Origin: Erythroxylum novogranatense
Lineage: Eukaryota > Streptophyta > Magnoliopsida > Malpighiales > Erythroxylaceae
Assembly (NCBI GenBank): GCA_029891385.1
Contig: CM057225.1
Coordinates: 12,127,060 to 12,191,059, forward strand
DNA: 64,000 nucleotides
Reading direction: 5' to 3'
Part shown: piece by piece, positions 1 through 10,509 of the stretch
How the letters are laid out: the number at the start of each line of letters is the position of its first letter
How positions within the stretch are numbered: position 1 is the stretch's first letter
Notes under the pieces: model-generated
Database searches by the model: none
Told to the model about the DNA's origin: nothing
What the model saw: the letters and a program-made list of their open reading frames with translations, nothing else
Program-made: the position numbers and the translations under genes

Positions 1-356
1 TCTCACCGAGTTCGCAAACTCACCCACATTGCAATTATTTTTCAGGAATCGAAGAGTACTCCGTTAGCAAAGCGGGAGTATGGCGCGAGATTCAGTGAAG
101 GTCGAGTAGGGATCGGTTCGTGTATGCTGCACGCGTCTTTACTTTTGTACTAAAGTGTTTATTTGTATTTGTAAAAGTGACCTCGGTGGTTAATTGAATA
201 TGGGTGTACCCAAATTTGGCGTAGACTTCCGCGCATTGGTTATGAAAAGTAAAGTCTTGATTTACGATCGAGTGGATAACCGCCATCCTCGCGGGGCACG
301 GACCTGGATATCACTGTGGATGTCGGGTTCGGATCCTGCGGGTGTGGGGTGTTACA
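1..356 (+). repeat. LARD1 5' LTR, right-hand end only
   Basis: Ends GTGGGGTGTTACA, five bases before the primer-binding site. It is homologous to 5145-5500 of the 3' LTR with several one- and two-base indels, many at CG-rich spots. The acceptor-like TTTTTCAG ends at 45, matching the one at 5192 in the 3' copy. Confidence 0.9.
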
Positions 357-360
357 TTTG

Positions 361-373
361 TGGTATCAGAGCC
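361..373 (+). other. LARD1 primer-binding site, initiator tRNA-Met type
   Basis: TGGTATCAGAGCC lies four bases after the LTR end. It is the standard complement of the 3' end of initiator tRNA-Met used by many plant LTR retrotransposons to prime minus-strand DNA synthesis. Unmutated. Confidence 0.92.
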
Positions 374-3176
374 AAGAAGTACAATCTTACATGGGCGTTC
401 TGAGAAAAATGTGTCAAGTGCTTGCATCTAAGTCGTGTCATAGCAGACAGTGACAACTGATCCCTAGTCTAGCATATGAGTCACATGCATGAGCATGTAT
501 CAGTCGTTTAAGCGATTAGAGATAGTGAGGAAAATGATAATGTGTGAGAATGTAATAAAGGAAGTTGTGTACATCATGAAACCCAAAAGAGTATATGGTT
601 TGATTTGATAAGTGAAGATTTGTGTCTTGGTATCGTGATTTATAGTATGAAATGCCTTATGAGAGTTCTGCTGAGTATACTTTTGGAATGTGAAATAGAA
701 ATAAAGTGATAGTTATGGATTGAGAGAGGAAAATGAGAATAGAAATATGATGAAAATGAAAAGAGTTCAAGTGTATATTGTGGATGAAAAATAAAGTGTT
801 CTATGTTATAGAAGTTGCAATTGGGATTGATTACTGTGATGAGAGTTATAAATCATGATTTATGGTGAGAATCAATTATCTTAGTAAGAAATCAAGAATG
901 ATTGTATCTGATGATGATATTGAGTTGAGTGTGAAAAGTTAGTGAGTATGAGACAATTATGAAAAGATTAAAGTGTAAAATCTCGATAATAGCGGTGAAA
1001 GAGTGAATAGGGTTCACTGATTTGTCAAGTGAATACACACTAATCATGGAGCCCGTGACAAGTGAAAATATGGAGCGTAAGTGTCTTAATTGTGAAATGG
1101 CATGAGAATAAATTAATGAGTTAGTGGATAATTGCGAGTTCGATTCTTATAGAATGAAAGTGTTTATAGTGATCAATTGGAAATGAATAGAGATTGTATT
1201 GATCCTCTACATGCGAGTCGGTGCAAAAAGGAAAGTTGTTGAGCTCATATTTGATTTCCTTTGGAGTGTACATTTGATAGTGGGATCACCCTTATGGGTG
1301 AAATGATTGGGCATAAGTGAATAATATCGTGAATATGTTATAGGAGGAAATTAGGTGGCCTATTAAATAAGCCCGATTATTATTCTGTGGCCCCAAGCTC
1401 GAGATGAGTTAGGGCAAGGCACGAGAATGTTTGTAGTGATCAATTGAGAAAGAAGTGAGACTATTAATGATCGAGAGCTGGTACCAAAAGAAAGGTTATT
1501 GAGAATTAAATGAGATTAAAGTGTCCTTAGTAGTATAGGCTACTAATGGGTAAGCTGATGTAAGTGTATATTCGAGATATGATGTGATGATTATAGCGAT
1601 GCGTTCAAGATATTAAAGTAAATGACATTATTTAAATGCTCTGTAGAGCCTCATCATAAGGAATGTTATAATCTTGTAAGGCATGGCATGAGCTGCTCTA
1701 TTGGAATAAGAGTGGTGATCGATAGTGAGGAGATAGTTGATTGACAAGATTTTATGAGCAGTGTTAATGGTGATAAGGTTTGATCAGATAATTTGACTTG
1801 AGTGACCATTGAAGAGATACACTTTGAAATGAAGTGAAAGTTAATTTTGGAGTCCTCATCCTAGTGAAGACTCAAGTGTAAGAGATACCATATATTCTTG
1901 AAAATGTGTACATTATGTTGATGAGATGACTCGATTGTGTAAGAGAATTCTTGAATATCAAGGGAATGTTAGCTGCGGATGTGAAAAGAAAATAGAGTTG
2001 TATATGTTTGTGTTGTTTTTGAAAGTATAAAGTGAGTGATATAAATGTGAAGTGAATGAGTTAAATGTGATAAGTGTTAGTGATTGCACTAAGTGTGTTG
2101 TATATATAAATGTGAATACTTGTGATTGAGAATCGGTGTATACAATTGTGAGTAAGTGCTCTGATTGTGACAAGCGAGTAAAGTGATATATAAATATATG
2201 TGTTAGTGATTGTGCAAGTGTGAGTGAGTATAGCGGTGAGATAAATGTCTTTGAGGCTGTGAATAATGTTACGAATATGATAAGTGTAGTGAAATGAGAT
2301 ACATGTGATTGATTGTGCAAATGTGAACATTTGTGGTGTGATTGAGTGTATAAAATTATAAGTAGCGTTCCAAGCTGTGATAAGCGAGTGAAGTGCTAGA
2401 TATATGTCGATAAGTGCTAGTGGCTATGTAAATGTGAGTAAATGCTTAGTCTGATAATAAGCGGTAATTAAGCTGTTGTGGTGGAGCTTAGTGATCGAGC
2501 TTTGAGCTCGATATCGGTGAAACGGCCTAAGGCCATATGGCGATAGTGCATACCCGAGGGCTCTCCTATTGCCAAGAATGCGATTAGTGTAAAGGGAATA
2601 GTGCATACCTGAGGGCTCTCCTATCCCTTATGTGAGTGGGCGATAGTGCATGCAGGAGGCTCTCACCTTCTTAGAAAATGTGATCGATGTGAAAAGTGCC
2701 CGAATCGGGACGGTGAAAATGCTCGATCCTGTGATATCATAAATGGAATTTGTTTACATTAAGCATCGGATTTGTGTTGTGGTGATACATTGTGATAGTG
2801 TGAAAGCGTCGCCTCGTATGTGTAAAGTGGCAATGCATGAGAGGAAGTGAATGTGAGAATTGCTCGATGATATGGTTAAATTATGATTATAATGAAGCGT
2901 GAAATTGTGCGATAGTGTTACGATTGTGTATTGTAGGCGTGTTGTGAAAATTGAGAATCAATGCAATTAAGTGACAAAATGTGTAAATAGATCGGTAAAA
3001 TGTTTTATGAATTTGGAATAATAAGCGATGTTAAGATCGATAGATGTGTTTACGGTATCGAATGTGAGGTCGATGCGATTAATTATAAAGATGTGAGTGA
3101 GAATCGAAATAGAAGGGAGCGGGTTAATTCCTTATCTGAGATCTATTGTATATGAAATTTCGAGGGCGAAATTTTA
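374..3176 (+). other. LARD1 internal region, non-coding
   Basis: No gag or pol similarity is visible in any frame; the only open frames are short and antisense (for example 1958-2320) and look like chance. Composition is A/G/T-rich and C-poor on the + strand, with recurrent GTGA, AAGTG and TTAGTG words. Two local structures stand out: a degenerate tandem repeat at about 2040-2450 and three successive hairpin units at about 2535-2665. Such long non-coding interiors are known in LARD elements, where they may carry packaging signals; that role is inference here. Confidence 0.8.
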
Positions 3177-3191
3177 ATTAGGAGGGTGAAT
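3177..3191 (+). other. LARD1 polypurine tract
   Basis: ATTAGGAGGGTGAAT directly precedes the 3' LTR start TGTAACATCC. The upstream GCGAAATTTTAATTA is a decayed form of the same segment before D's 3' LTR (25414-25442), a family link to coding chromoviruses. It would prime plus-strand synthesis. Confidence 0.85.
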
Positions 3192-5500
3192 TGTAACATC
3201 CGTTCTTTGTCGACAAGGGTATTTTGGTAATATAGAGTATTGTAGGCGGTGAAATATGATTGAGTGAGTAATTGGGTTGAATGATTGATTTAGAATAATT
3301 TAAGTGTAGCGGTATTTTATAGTGGCTTATAGGAGATTTACGGGAAATTAGGAGATAATGCGGATAGGAAATATTGGAGGCGGTGATTGGTTGTATAATC
3401 TTGAAAGAACTGTCCGATTGGCAATGGAAAAGTTAGAGTGGTGATAGGAAATAAATATCTTGAGCCATTGAAATTTAGAGTGAAATTTGGATGATAAGGA
3501 GACCTAGATACATAAATACCTAGGGTTGAGAATTTGGGGAAAAATTGGCTAAGGCATTTGAGTTTCTCTTCTTCCCTCTCCACGGTGATCTTGATCCTTC
3601 TTCATAGGTGAGGATCGTTGTTTCTTCTTGTGGTTTCCCTCTATTGTGTTAAGCTAAGCGGTTTATTGTGATTATTGTGGAAATGAAGTGGATTGAGGCT
3701 TGAGGGAGGAGATCGGCGGTGTTGAGAAAGATTTTAGGGTTTGCGATCGATTCGGTGATTGGTAGCTTTAATGGCTTCAATGTTGTTATTACTTATTTTA
3801 TTACATCTATGGCTTTTATTGTGGTTGATTGAGTAGTTGAGGTGTTAATGGGCGTTTTAGTGAGAGAAATGGTGAAATCGATCGGAGAAGGCGACTGGTC
3901 TTTGCGTCGCATGACGAGCATCGGCGTTAGGGCTTCGTCATGACGAATAAAATTGAATTGAGTTAAATGTATTGGTCGCGACGTAGGCAGCAAGCGTCAT
4001 GGCTGACTGCTGAGGAGACGACGTCGCGGCGGCGCCCTCTTTCGTCATGACGTATCTGCGCGAGTCATGACGAGCTGTTTTATTGGATTGGATTGTACTT
4101 AATTGGACATAATTTCATAGAGACATATGCATTCTTGTCTTTGTTTAATTGAAGCGATTAGTAATGGGTATCTTGTCTTTGTTATAGAAACACCGATTGG
4201 ATCGTCGTTCCACGGACATTCTTTGGGACTTCGAGCAATAGCTCGGAAGTAACGGTGAGTAACCTAGTTGGTTTCTCAAATTCTTGAGTGTCTAAATGTT
4301 CCTTGTAATTTACTTGATAACGTGTAGTACATGATTCTTGAATTATATGTGATTGGATTGCCTTTGTATTATTCTTGAAATGTAAATGGTAGAGTTGCGT
4401 GTTCTTCTTGTATAGAATCAACAATGTGAATTACCTTTGTGTATTTGCATGACTCTTGAAAAGTGCGATTGAATTGTATGTGTTTCTTGTATTGGATTGG
4501 ATTCTTGAATTCTTGATTCTTTTTACCTTTGGGCTTTATAGCCATACTGCTAAATTCTTGAATCCTTGAATCTTGAATTCTTGAACATTGCATCGCGTGC
4601 ATAAATGCATGATCGAGATAAAGGAATGTGACCCAGTTGCTAATTTCCTTTGAAAAGAGCCTAGAGCTCGAACCTTTGTCTTGTCGGGCTTGGCAGGGAG
4701 AAAATCACGGCGCGTCCCCATTTTTCTTGGTGAGCACTTGGGCCTGACATTGAATAAGCGGAAAGAGTCTCATATGCATTATATCATGGTGATTGATTTG
4801 CTGAATTATGTGATGATTCTTGGGCGAATGATGCCATGACTTCTTCAAATTGTGATATGATCTTGTGGTATATTTTTATTCTTGATCTTGTATCTTGATA
4901 TAGACTATTGTATCTTGTTATGTGAGCCGTATTATACTCTTTGTAATAGTGCTACTAATCTGTATATTGATATAGACCACCGTACCTTTGTTATATAAAT
5001 GTGATACGTTCTTGTATTAAGATCTTGTATCTTGTTGTAAATTGTATAAATTCTTAGCTGTTATATATCTGTAAATAGATATTCTTGTGTCGTCTTGTAT
5101 TTGATTTGCGTAATGCATGATTTGAGTGAACCATTGATGATGGTTTCTCACTTGAGTTCATAAACTCACCCAACATTGCAATTATTTTTCAGAATCGAAG
5201 AGTACTCAGTTAGCAAAAGCGGGAGTATGGCGCGAGATTAGTGAAGGTCGAAGTAGGGATCGGTTCGTTATGCGCAATGCCGTCTTTACTTTTGTACTAA
5301 AGTGTTTATTTGTATTTGTAAAAGTGACCTCGATGGTTAATTGAATATGGGTGTACCCAATTTGGCGTAGACTTCCGCATTGGTTATGAAAAGTAAGGTC
5401 TTGATTTACGATCAGTGGATAACCGCCATCCTCGCGGAGACGCGGACTGGATATCCTTTGTGGATGTCGGGTTCGGATCCTGCGGGTGTGGGGTGTTACA
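3192..5500 (+). repeat. LARD1 3' LTR, 2.3 kb, class I
   Basis: Begins TGTAACATCC after the polypurine tract and ends GTGTTACA where the pol sequence of E resumes. It holds a palindrome-rich island at about 3890-4075 with repeated GTCATGACG and CGTCGCGGCGGCG words, a GTGAGTAAC donor-like site at 4255 and an acceptor ending at 5192. A TATA-like CATAAATA occurs near 3510, weakly supported as a promoter. Solo LTR J is related on the opposite strand. Confidence 0.87.
4255..5192 (+). other. Putative leader intron in LARD1 LTR
   Basis: Starts GTGAGTAACCTAGTTGG after GCTCGGAAGTAACG and ends in ATTATTTTTCAG. A branch-like CTCAC lies about 28 bases before the AG. The donor string is nearly identical in D (19738) and J (49455), and the acceptor context in D (20407). 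Inferred from motif conservation only. Confidence 0.55.
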
Positions 5501-5642
5501 CAAAACCCCTTTCCATGGAGAAGCTCTAGGAAATACTTTATCTCCAACTTCAAATTTTTTCTCTTTTCTATGTGCATCCATGTAGCTCTTCATCCTATCT
5601 TGAGTTGTTTTAAGTCTTTGTTTCACCAATTTAATCTTGTCA
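5501..5642 (-). pseudogene. Element E integrase C-terminal segment (fragment)
   Basis: Minus-strand translation reads DKIKLVKQRLKTTQDRMKSY, then DAHRKEKKFEVGDKVF and ASPWKGVL, the stretch after the integrase core in plant chromoviruses (compare D at 24886-25030). It stops at 5501, where LARD1 was inserted. On the other side the frame continues across the 270-bp element once that and one copy of TGTCA are removed. The chromodomain tail of E would lie left of the window. Confidence 0.85.
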
Positions 5643-5912
5643 TGTAGCGACCCGGACTTTGCGTACCGGGTGGGTTTCCCGCGCACCTCAAGAGGCCCGT
5701 GACCGCTACAGTAGAGGCCAGGAATTGGCTCAATGGTAAGAGGCGTGCACTTAAGTGCAACAAAACCTTGAGATCTTGGGTTCTAGTTGTGGCTCACCTT
5801 TGACCAAGAGGACACACACTGGTGATGGCGGTGAGGTGGGCTCTCTTGTGGCGGTCATGAGCCTCTTGAGATGCAGGAAACCCACCCGATGCATGAAAGT
5901 CCGGTCGCTACA
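5643..5912 (+). mobile_element. 270-bp terminal-inverted-repeat element with tRNA-like core
   Basis: Flanked by a perfect 5-bp duplication TGTCA (5638-5642 and 5913-5917). It begins TGTAGCGACC and ends GGTCGCTACA; the inverted repeats extend about 65 bases each side with mismatches and small indels, many of the CG to TG/CA type. The centre contains TGGCTCAATGG (5726-5736), a full match to the Pol III A-box pattern TRGYNNARNNG, and GGTTCTAGTTG (5779-5789), a partial B box, 53 bases apart. No coding capacity. It may be a MITE-like foldback element, a SINE-derived unit, or a very short LTR, since TG...CA ends and 5-bp duplications are LTR-like. Insertion and boundaries are secure; class is not. 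Confidence 0.75.
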
Positions 5913-6772
5913 TGTCAACAATGACTTGCTCCCGCTCAGGCCCTAAAAGCCTCCTTTCACCTTCTTTATCCTAACAAATAAGAGTTCTACACCTCCTACC
6001 ATACAAAGCTTCATAAGGTGCCATCCGAATTCCTGAGCGATAGGAATTGTTGTAAGCAAATTCGATTAAAGGCAAATGGTCATCTTATGATCCTTTAAAA
6101 TCCATAACACAAGCCCTCAGCATTGCCTTCAATGTCCAAATTGTCCACTCCATTTGTCCATAAGTTTGTGGATGAGAAGTTGTACTAAAGTGCAACTTAG
6201 TTCCCAACGCCTCCTGTAAGCTTTCCCAAAACTGGAGGTGAACCTAGGATCTCTATCTGAGACTATCGAACTTGGAATTCCATGAAGACTGATTATCTCA
6301 TCTATGTATTTCTTGGCCAACACATTCAAAGGATCTGTATGTCTGTCTAATTGGCAAGAAATGTACTGACTTAATAAGCCTATCAACAATCACTCATATT
6401 GCATCATGCTTCCTACTAGTCTTCGACAATCCCATCAAGAAATCCATTGTAATCTTCTCCCATTTCCATTCCAGAATCGACAAAGGTTTAAGTTGCGTGA
6501 AGGTGTCTGATGTTCATCCTTGACTCGCTGGCACACTAAGCATCTTTTAGCATATTCTGTAACTTCTTTCTTGATTCCTTTCTACCAAAAATGCTCCTTC
6601 AAATCTTTATATATTCTTGTACTTCCTGGGTGCATTACATAAGGCGCATTATGTGCCTCATCAAGAATTTCGTCTTTCAACTTTTGCATATCAGGAATAT
6701 ATAATATGTTTCCTACCACCTTCAATCCATCTTCTCGTACCTCTATTTCAGATGGTTTATCACTTTTAATAT
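5913..6772 (-). pseudogene. Element E integrase: zinc-binding domain and DDE core (decayed)
   Basis: Minus-strand reading from 6772 downward gives an HHCC-type zinc-binding stretch (HNAPYVMHPGSTRIYKDLKE ... CLVCQRVKDEHQ), then core motifs LAKKYIDEIISLHGIPSS and IVSDRDPRFTSSF, then the YNN...GMAPYEALYGRR-like region near 6060-6000. Integrase would join element DNA to the host chromosome. Several frameshifts and stops occur, including stops at expected Trp codons. The frame at 6772 joins that at 30258 when element A is removed. Confidence 0.85.
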
Positions 6773-7550
6773 TGTTGGGCCCCGAATTTTTTTCCTTTAT
6801 TTAATTAATTATTTATTGATTTATTGATTTACTTGGGAATTGGAAATTTTGAAGTTAAAGTGAAGGGTTAGAATTAATTGGATTAATTGGAAGTAGGCTT
6901 GGATGTGTAGAGCCATATGAGACAAAAATAAGGGCTTGTTGGATGGAAAGGGCTTTGGGAAAGAATAGAATAAGTAGAAGGAGGAGAGCCCAAAAGGAAA
7001 TGCAGGTGAGCTTTAAAGGAGTATCAAAACTACATAGTTTTGAGGTAGGCTTTTAAGTTAAGACATAAATGAATTAAAGGAAAAGAAGAGGAAGCAAGTG
7101 TCGTAAGAGCCAAGGAGAAGAAGAGAAAGCGTGATCTAAGGAAGAGGGAACTTTCGGCTAAGTGGAAGAGATTCGTAGGAAGCTTGAAGAAGAGGAAAAA
7201 GAAGAGAAATCGACTTATTAGAGGTTAGTTCCATCCTTATTTATGTTAGGTTCGAAAATGGGATGAAATGGAAGTTAGGGTTTGTGTAGAGATTGAAGAA
7301 AGAATGAAGAGGAAGGTAAGATCTATGGATTTTGGGGACTTCTAAGCTAAGGCTATGGTTATTCTAGCATAGATGGTTTATGGGTAGGTTAGGTTTAAAG
7401 TTTATTTTACCTTTGCTTGATTTTATGAAAGCTATGACTTTCCTTTGGAATGTATTTAGTGAATGGAGTATGTTTTGATTGAAGGAAATCAAGATAACCC
7501 CACTCAAGACAAGGAGGAAGGGCAATCTTGAATTCGGATTTCAACATTAG

Positions 7551-8148
7551 GTAGGTAACATTTTTATAGTCATTTTGTAATGGGCAAATGCTCTATATGT
7601 GCTATCTTTGTTAAATTGTGTGTATATTGAAAGTGTATTCCTTTGATTTGAAAGAAAAGAATGAAACTATGACGATTCGATGTAATGAAAGAAGCATAAA
7701 ATGCTATCCTTGTGTTTGAATATGTGAGCATAAATTGGTTGTGTTTGGGCGAGAGAGAACCCGTTTCGATAGTCTCGTGCACGATGATCCAAAGCCTTCT
7801 CCCGGCTGCCCGCTTGGGGCCACGAGATCCTGAGAAATCGGACTCGTTGTGTTACGGTGTAAACCGTTGTGTTTAAGGAACTCTCGAGCCAACTGTGTGT
7901 GCATTTCATCATTTTGGTATTTATGATGCATAATATGTGCTTTAATTGATAGAAGATTCCATATTATGCCTTATGTGATGATTTTGGTTAATTTATGATT
8001 TACGTGATGAAGTTGAGTTATTTGGACTTTACATGATAGATTGTTAATGTTTCAGATTCTCTATGTTTTGTATGGCTCATTACTCAATAGCTATAAACGT
8101 GTTAGCCACTGAGCCGTGTTTTTCTCACCCAATTCTCCCTCCTCAGGT
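7551..8148 (+). other. Putative leader intron, element A 5' LTR
   Basis: CATTAG is followed by GTAGGTAACA; 597 bases later TTCTCCCTCCTCAG is followed by GTGCAAATTC. A CTCAC branch-like site sits just upstream of the pyrimidine run. The 3' LTR copy has GTGGGTAAC at the same place, so the donor here carries a point change. Contains the conserved block at 7793-7841. Confidence 0.5.
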
Positions 8149-8343
8149 GCAAATTCTAGTTGATCGCGAAACCTTGCAAGGCATCAGGCATAACTCCAAG
8201 AATTCTAGAAACTTTTGTATTAAGTTAGTAAATAGCTTTTGGAATGGCTTTATAAGCATATCGATCATTGAGCATCTCATATTTTGTATTTTGAACTTGT
8301 CTCTTGATGAATATGATGATATGTAACTAAAACTATGCATGCA

Positions 8344-10509
8344 TGATCGCGGCTCTGTCGACTCAACCAAAAGATTGATCCTTGGAAACCGATCAAAAAC
8401 AATAAATTCCAAATCGCAGTATAGGTTGCAACCTCGGGTCGTCTCACTTAATCGGAACCTAATGAAATGGACCTAAACTAGCCTATATGTCATAAAATGC
8501 AAGTGAAATCAGTGAGGAAAAGGGGGTTTTGTTTGAAAACATTAACTACACTAAAAAGCATGTAAAAAGTATTTTTGGATTTTTAGAAATATAAAAAAAA
8601 AATACTAAAACAAGTGATAAAATTCTCTTGAAAACGAGCTTTGGCTATCACAGCTCAAAACTAAATGTGAATGGTAAACCTTAAAGAACTCACTTTAAGT
8701 CCAGGGTCTTGATCGATGGACTCCTGTCACTCTCGATTCCATTTCTCAAGTCCCCATTAGGTGCTATTGAGCCCTAGAACGTGATCTTGATCAATGAACT
8801 CCATTGCTCAAGATCCCGTTAAGCTTATCTTAGTGTATGCGGTGGGATTAGAAATCACTAAGTTTTAATGGTAAACCTTAAAGAACTATCTTTAAGTCCA
8901 GGGTCTTAATTAATGGACTCATGTCACTCTCGACTCCATTTCTCAAGACCCCATTGAGTGCTCTTGAGCCTCAGAACCTTAAAGGGCTCTTTAAGTCCAA
9001 GATCTTGATCAATGAACTCCATTGCTCAAGATCCCATTAAGCGCATCTTAGTGTGTGTTGTGGATTAAAAATCACTAAGTTTGAATAATGAACCTTAAAG
9101 GATTCTCTTTAAGTCTAGGGTCGTGATTAATGGACTCCTGTCACTCTCGACTCCATTTCTCAAGAGCACTAGAACCTTAAAGGAACCTTTAAGTCGAGGT
9201 TTTAATCGATGAACTCCATTGCTTAAAACCTTGTTAAAAGCATCTTAGTGTGTGCGAGTGGATTTGCCAATGCAATGGGTCAAAATGAAATCTAGCATCG
9301 ACTCGATACCAAACACAACTAGGCGAGATAAAAGAGAATCAACAAGATCACAAGTCGACATATATGAGACTTCATATATTAAAGCACAAAGTTCTACATA
9401 AACAAATCCATAACACATTACATTGTTCAGCACTTAATTAAACTCTAATTAAGCTAATCTAACTACAAAGCAATAAACCCCAACTCGGTTGTTCATAACA
9501 ATGTAGTTAAATGTGACAATGTAATCTACCAATCCAAACAACACATTAAATGTCAAACATTTAGCTATAATCAAGTAGCTTCACTACAAATTACAAACCC
9601 TAAACCTAGGCATTTATAAATCATAGCTAACTACAGATTAAGTTACTCCCCTTTGAAGCTCGGTGAACTCTAGCCATCACTGCGTCTCCAGGAGAAAATG
9701 AATGCCTAACCACACATTGTAACCGTAAACTTCACAACTCATGAAGAATCCAAGCTACCACGATGGAGTCGGCAGTGAAAATGGGCAGCAAAACCTATGT
9801 GAAATTTCACCCAGGGAACCCCGAAGGGAACCCTGGATGGTGAGGCCGTGAATCTCTCCCCTCTCTTCTTTCTTCTCCCTTCACTCGTCTCCCTTCTCTC
9901 GGCCGTCTGTCGATCTCCCTCTCCAGATGATGTTAAATCGTAACCTAATTGATGGGATTTAAAGGATGGGTCACGGGCGGGTCGATGCGATGTAAATCTC
10001 TATTTGAGTCGGGTGTCAAATGCGCGCGTCGCGACGAATAAAATAATTAAATCAAATTAAATCGACGTGTGCTCATCTTGCTCACCGCGACGAGATATCC
10101 GGATGCTGTGACGTCGATCTGGTTTGCTCACCGCGATGACGTCTTGACTTATTGGCGTCCACGACGTCGATCTGTATTGATGCGCGCGATGTAGGAATCA
10201 CATTTCGCCAGGCGAGGTGATTAGTTCACGCCGCTGACGTGCCTCGAGGACTTCATGCCGTGTTGACTCTTGATCCTTCTTGACTCCTTTTCTCCTACAA
10301 TATAAAATAACAATTTGCAGTATCAATTGTCCTCATGAAAATAATAGAGAAATTAATATTAGATCATGACAATTTACCGACAAATTATGAATTAAAAGAG
10401 CTCATTATGAGGAACCAATTTAAGCACAAAAATCATGAATTAAGAGTCAAAAAGTGCATTAACAACCATGAAAGTGTATCCAATTATATATTAAACTTGG
10501 GTTCAATCA
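8344..10509 (-). repeat. Element B LTR, most complete copy (2.17 kb)
   Basis: TG...CA ends, TGATCG ... TTCAATCA. The segment 8675-9235 carries repeated hairpins with stems CTTAAAG/CTTTAAG and GATCTTGA/TCAAGATC or GGTTTTAA/TTAAAACC. A CpG-rich palindrome island lies at about 10020-10250. A TATA-like CCTTTAAATC on the minus strand (about 9957-9966) corresponds in position to the TATA box of the C LTR. Confidence 0.88.

Larger units (their letters stand above)
1..5500 (+). mobile_element. LARD1, non-autonomous LTR retrotransposon, left LTR cut by window edge
   Basis: Positions 1-356 match 5145-5500, so these are the right ends of two direct LTRs. Between them lie a Met-type primer-binding site directly after the first LTR, 2.8 kb without coding capacity, and a polypurine tract directly before the second LTR. 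This layout fits a large retrotransposon derivative (LARD) that uses proteins supplied in trans. LTR termini (TGTAACATCC ... GTGTTACA) and the internal splice-like sites relate it to D and J. It sits inside the integrase C-terminal region of element E, whose reading resumes at 5501. The left target duplication is outside the window. Confidence 0.88.

Noticed and set aside
1958..2330. Overlapping minus-strand open frames of 120 and 89 codons
   Set aside because: Fall in the degenerate tandem repeat of LARD1, opposite to element orientation, with biased His/Ile/Thr/Tyr composition.
3338..3583. Minus-strand open frame of 81 codons
   Set aside because: Lies antisense within the 3' LTR of LARD1 near the presumed promoter; no domain recognised.
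5726..5789. tRNA gene in the 270-bp element
   Set aside because: A box fits but the B box is only partial, no cloverleaf arms or anticodon stem can be drawn, and the region is inside a mobile element.
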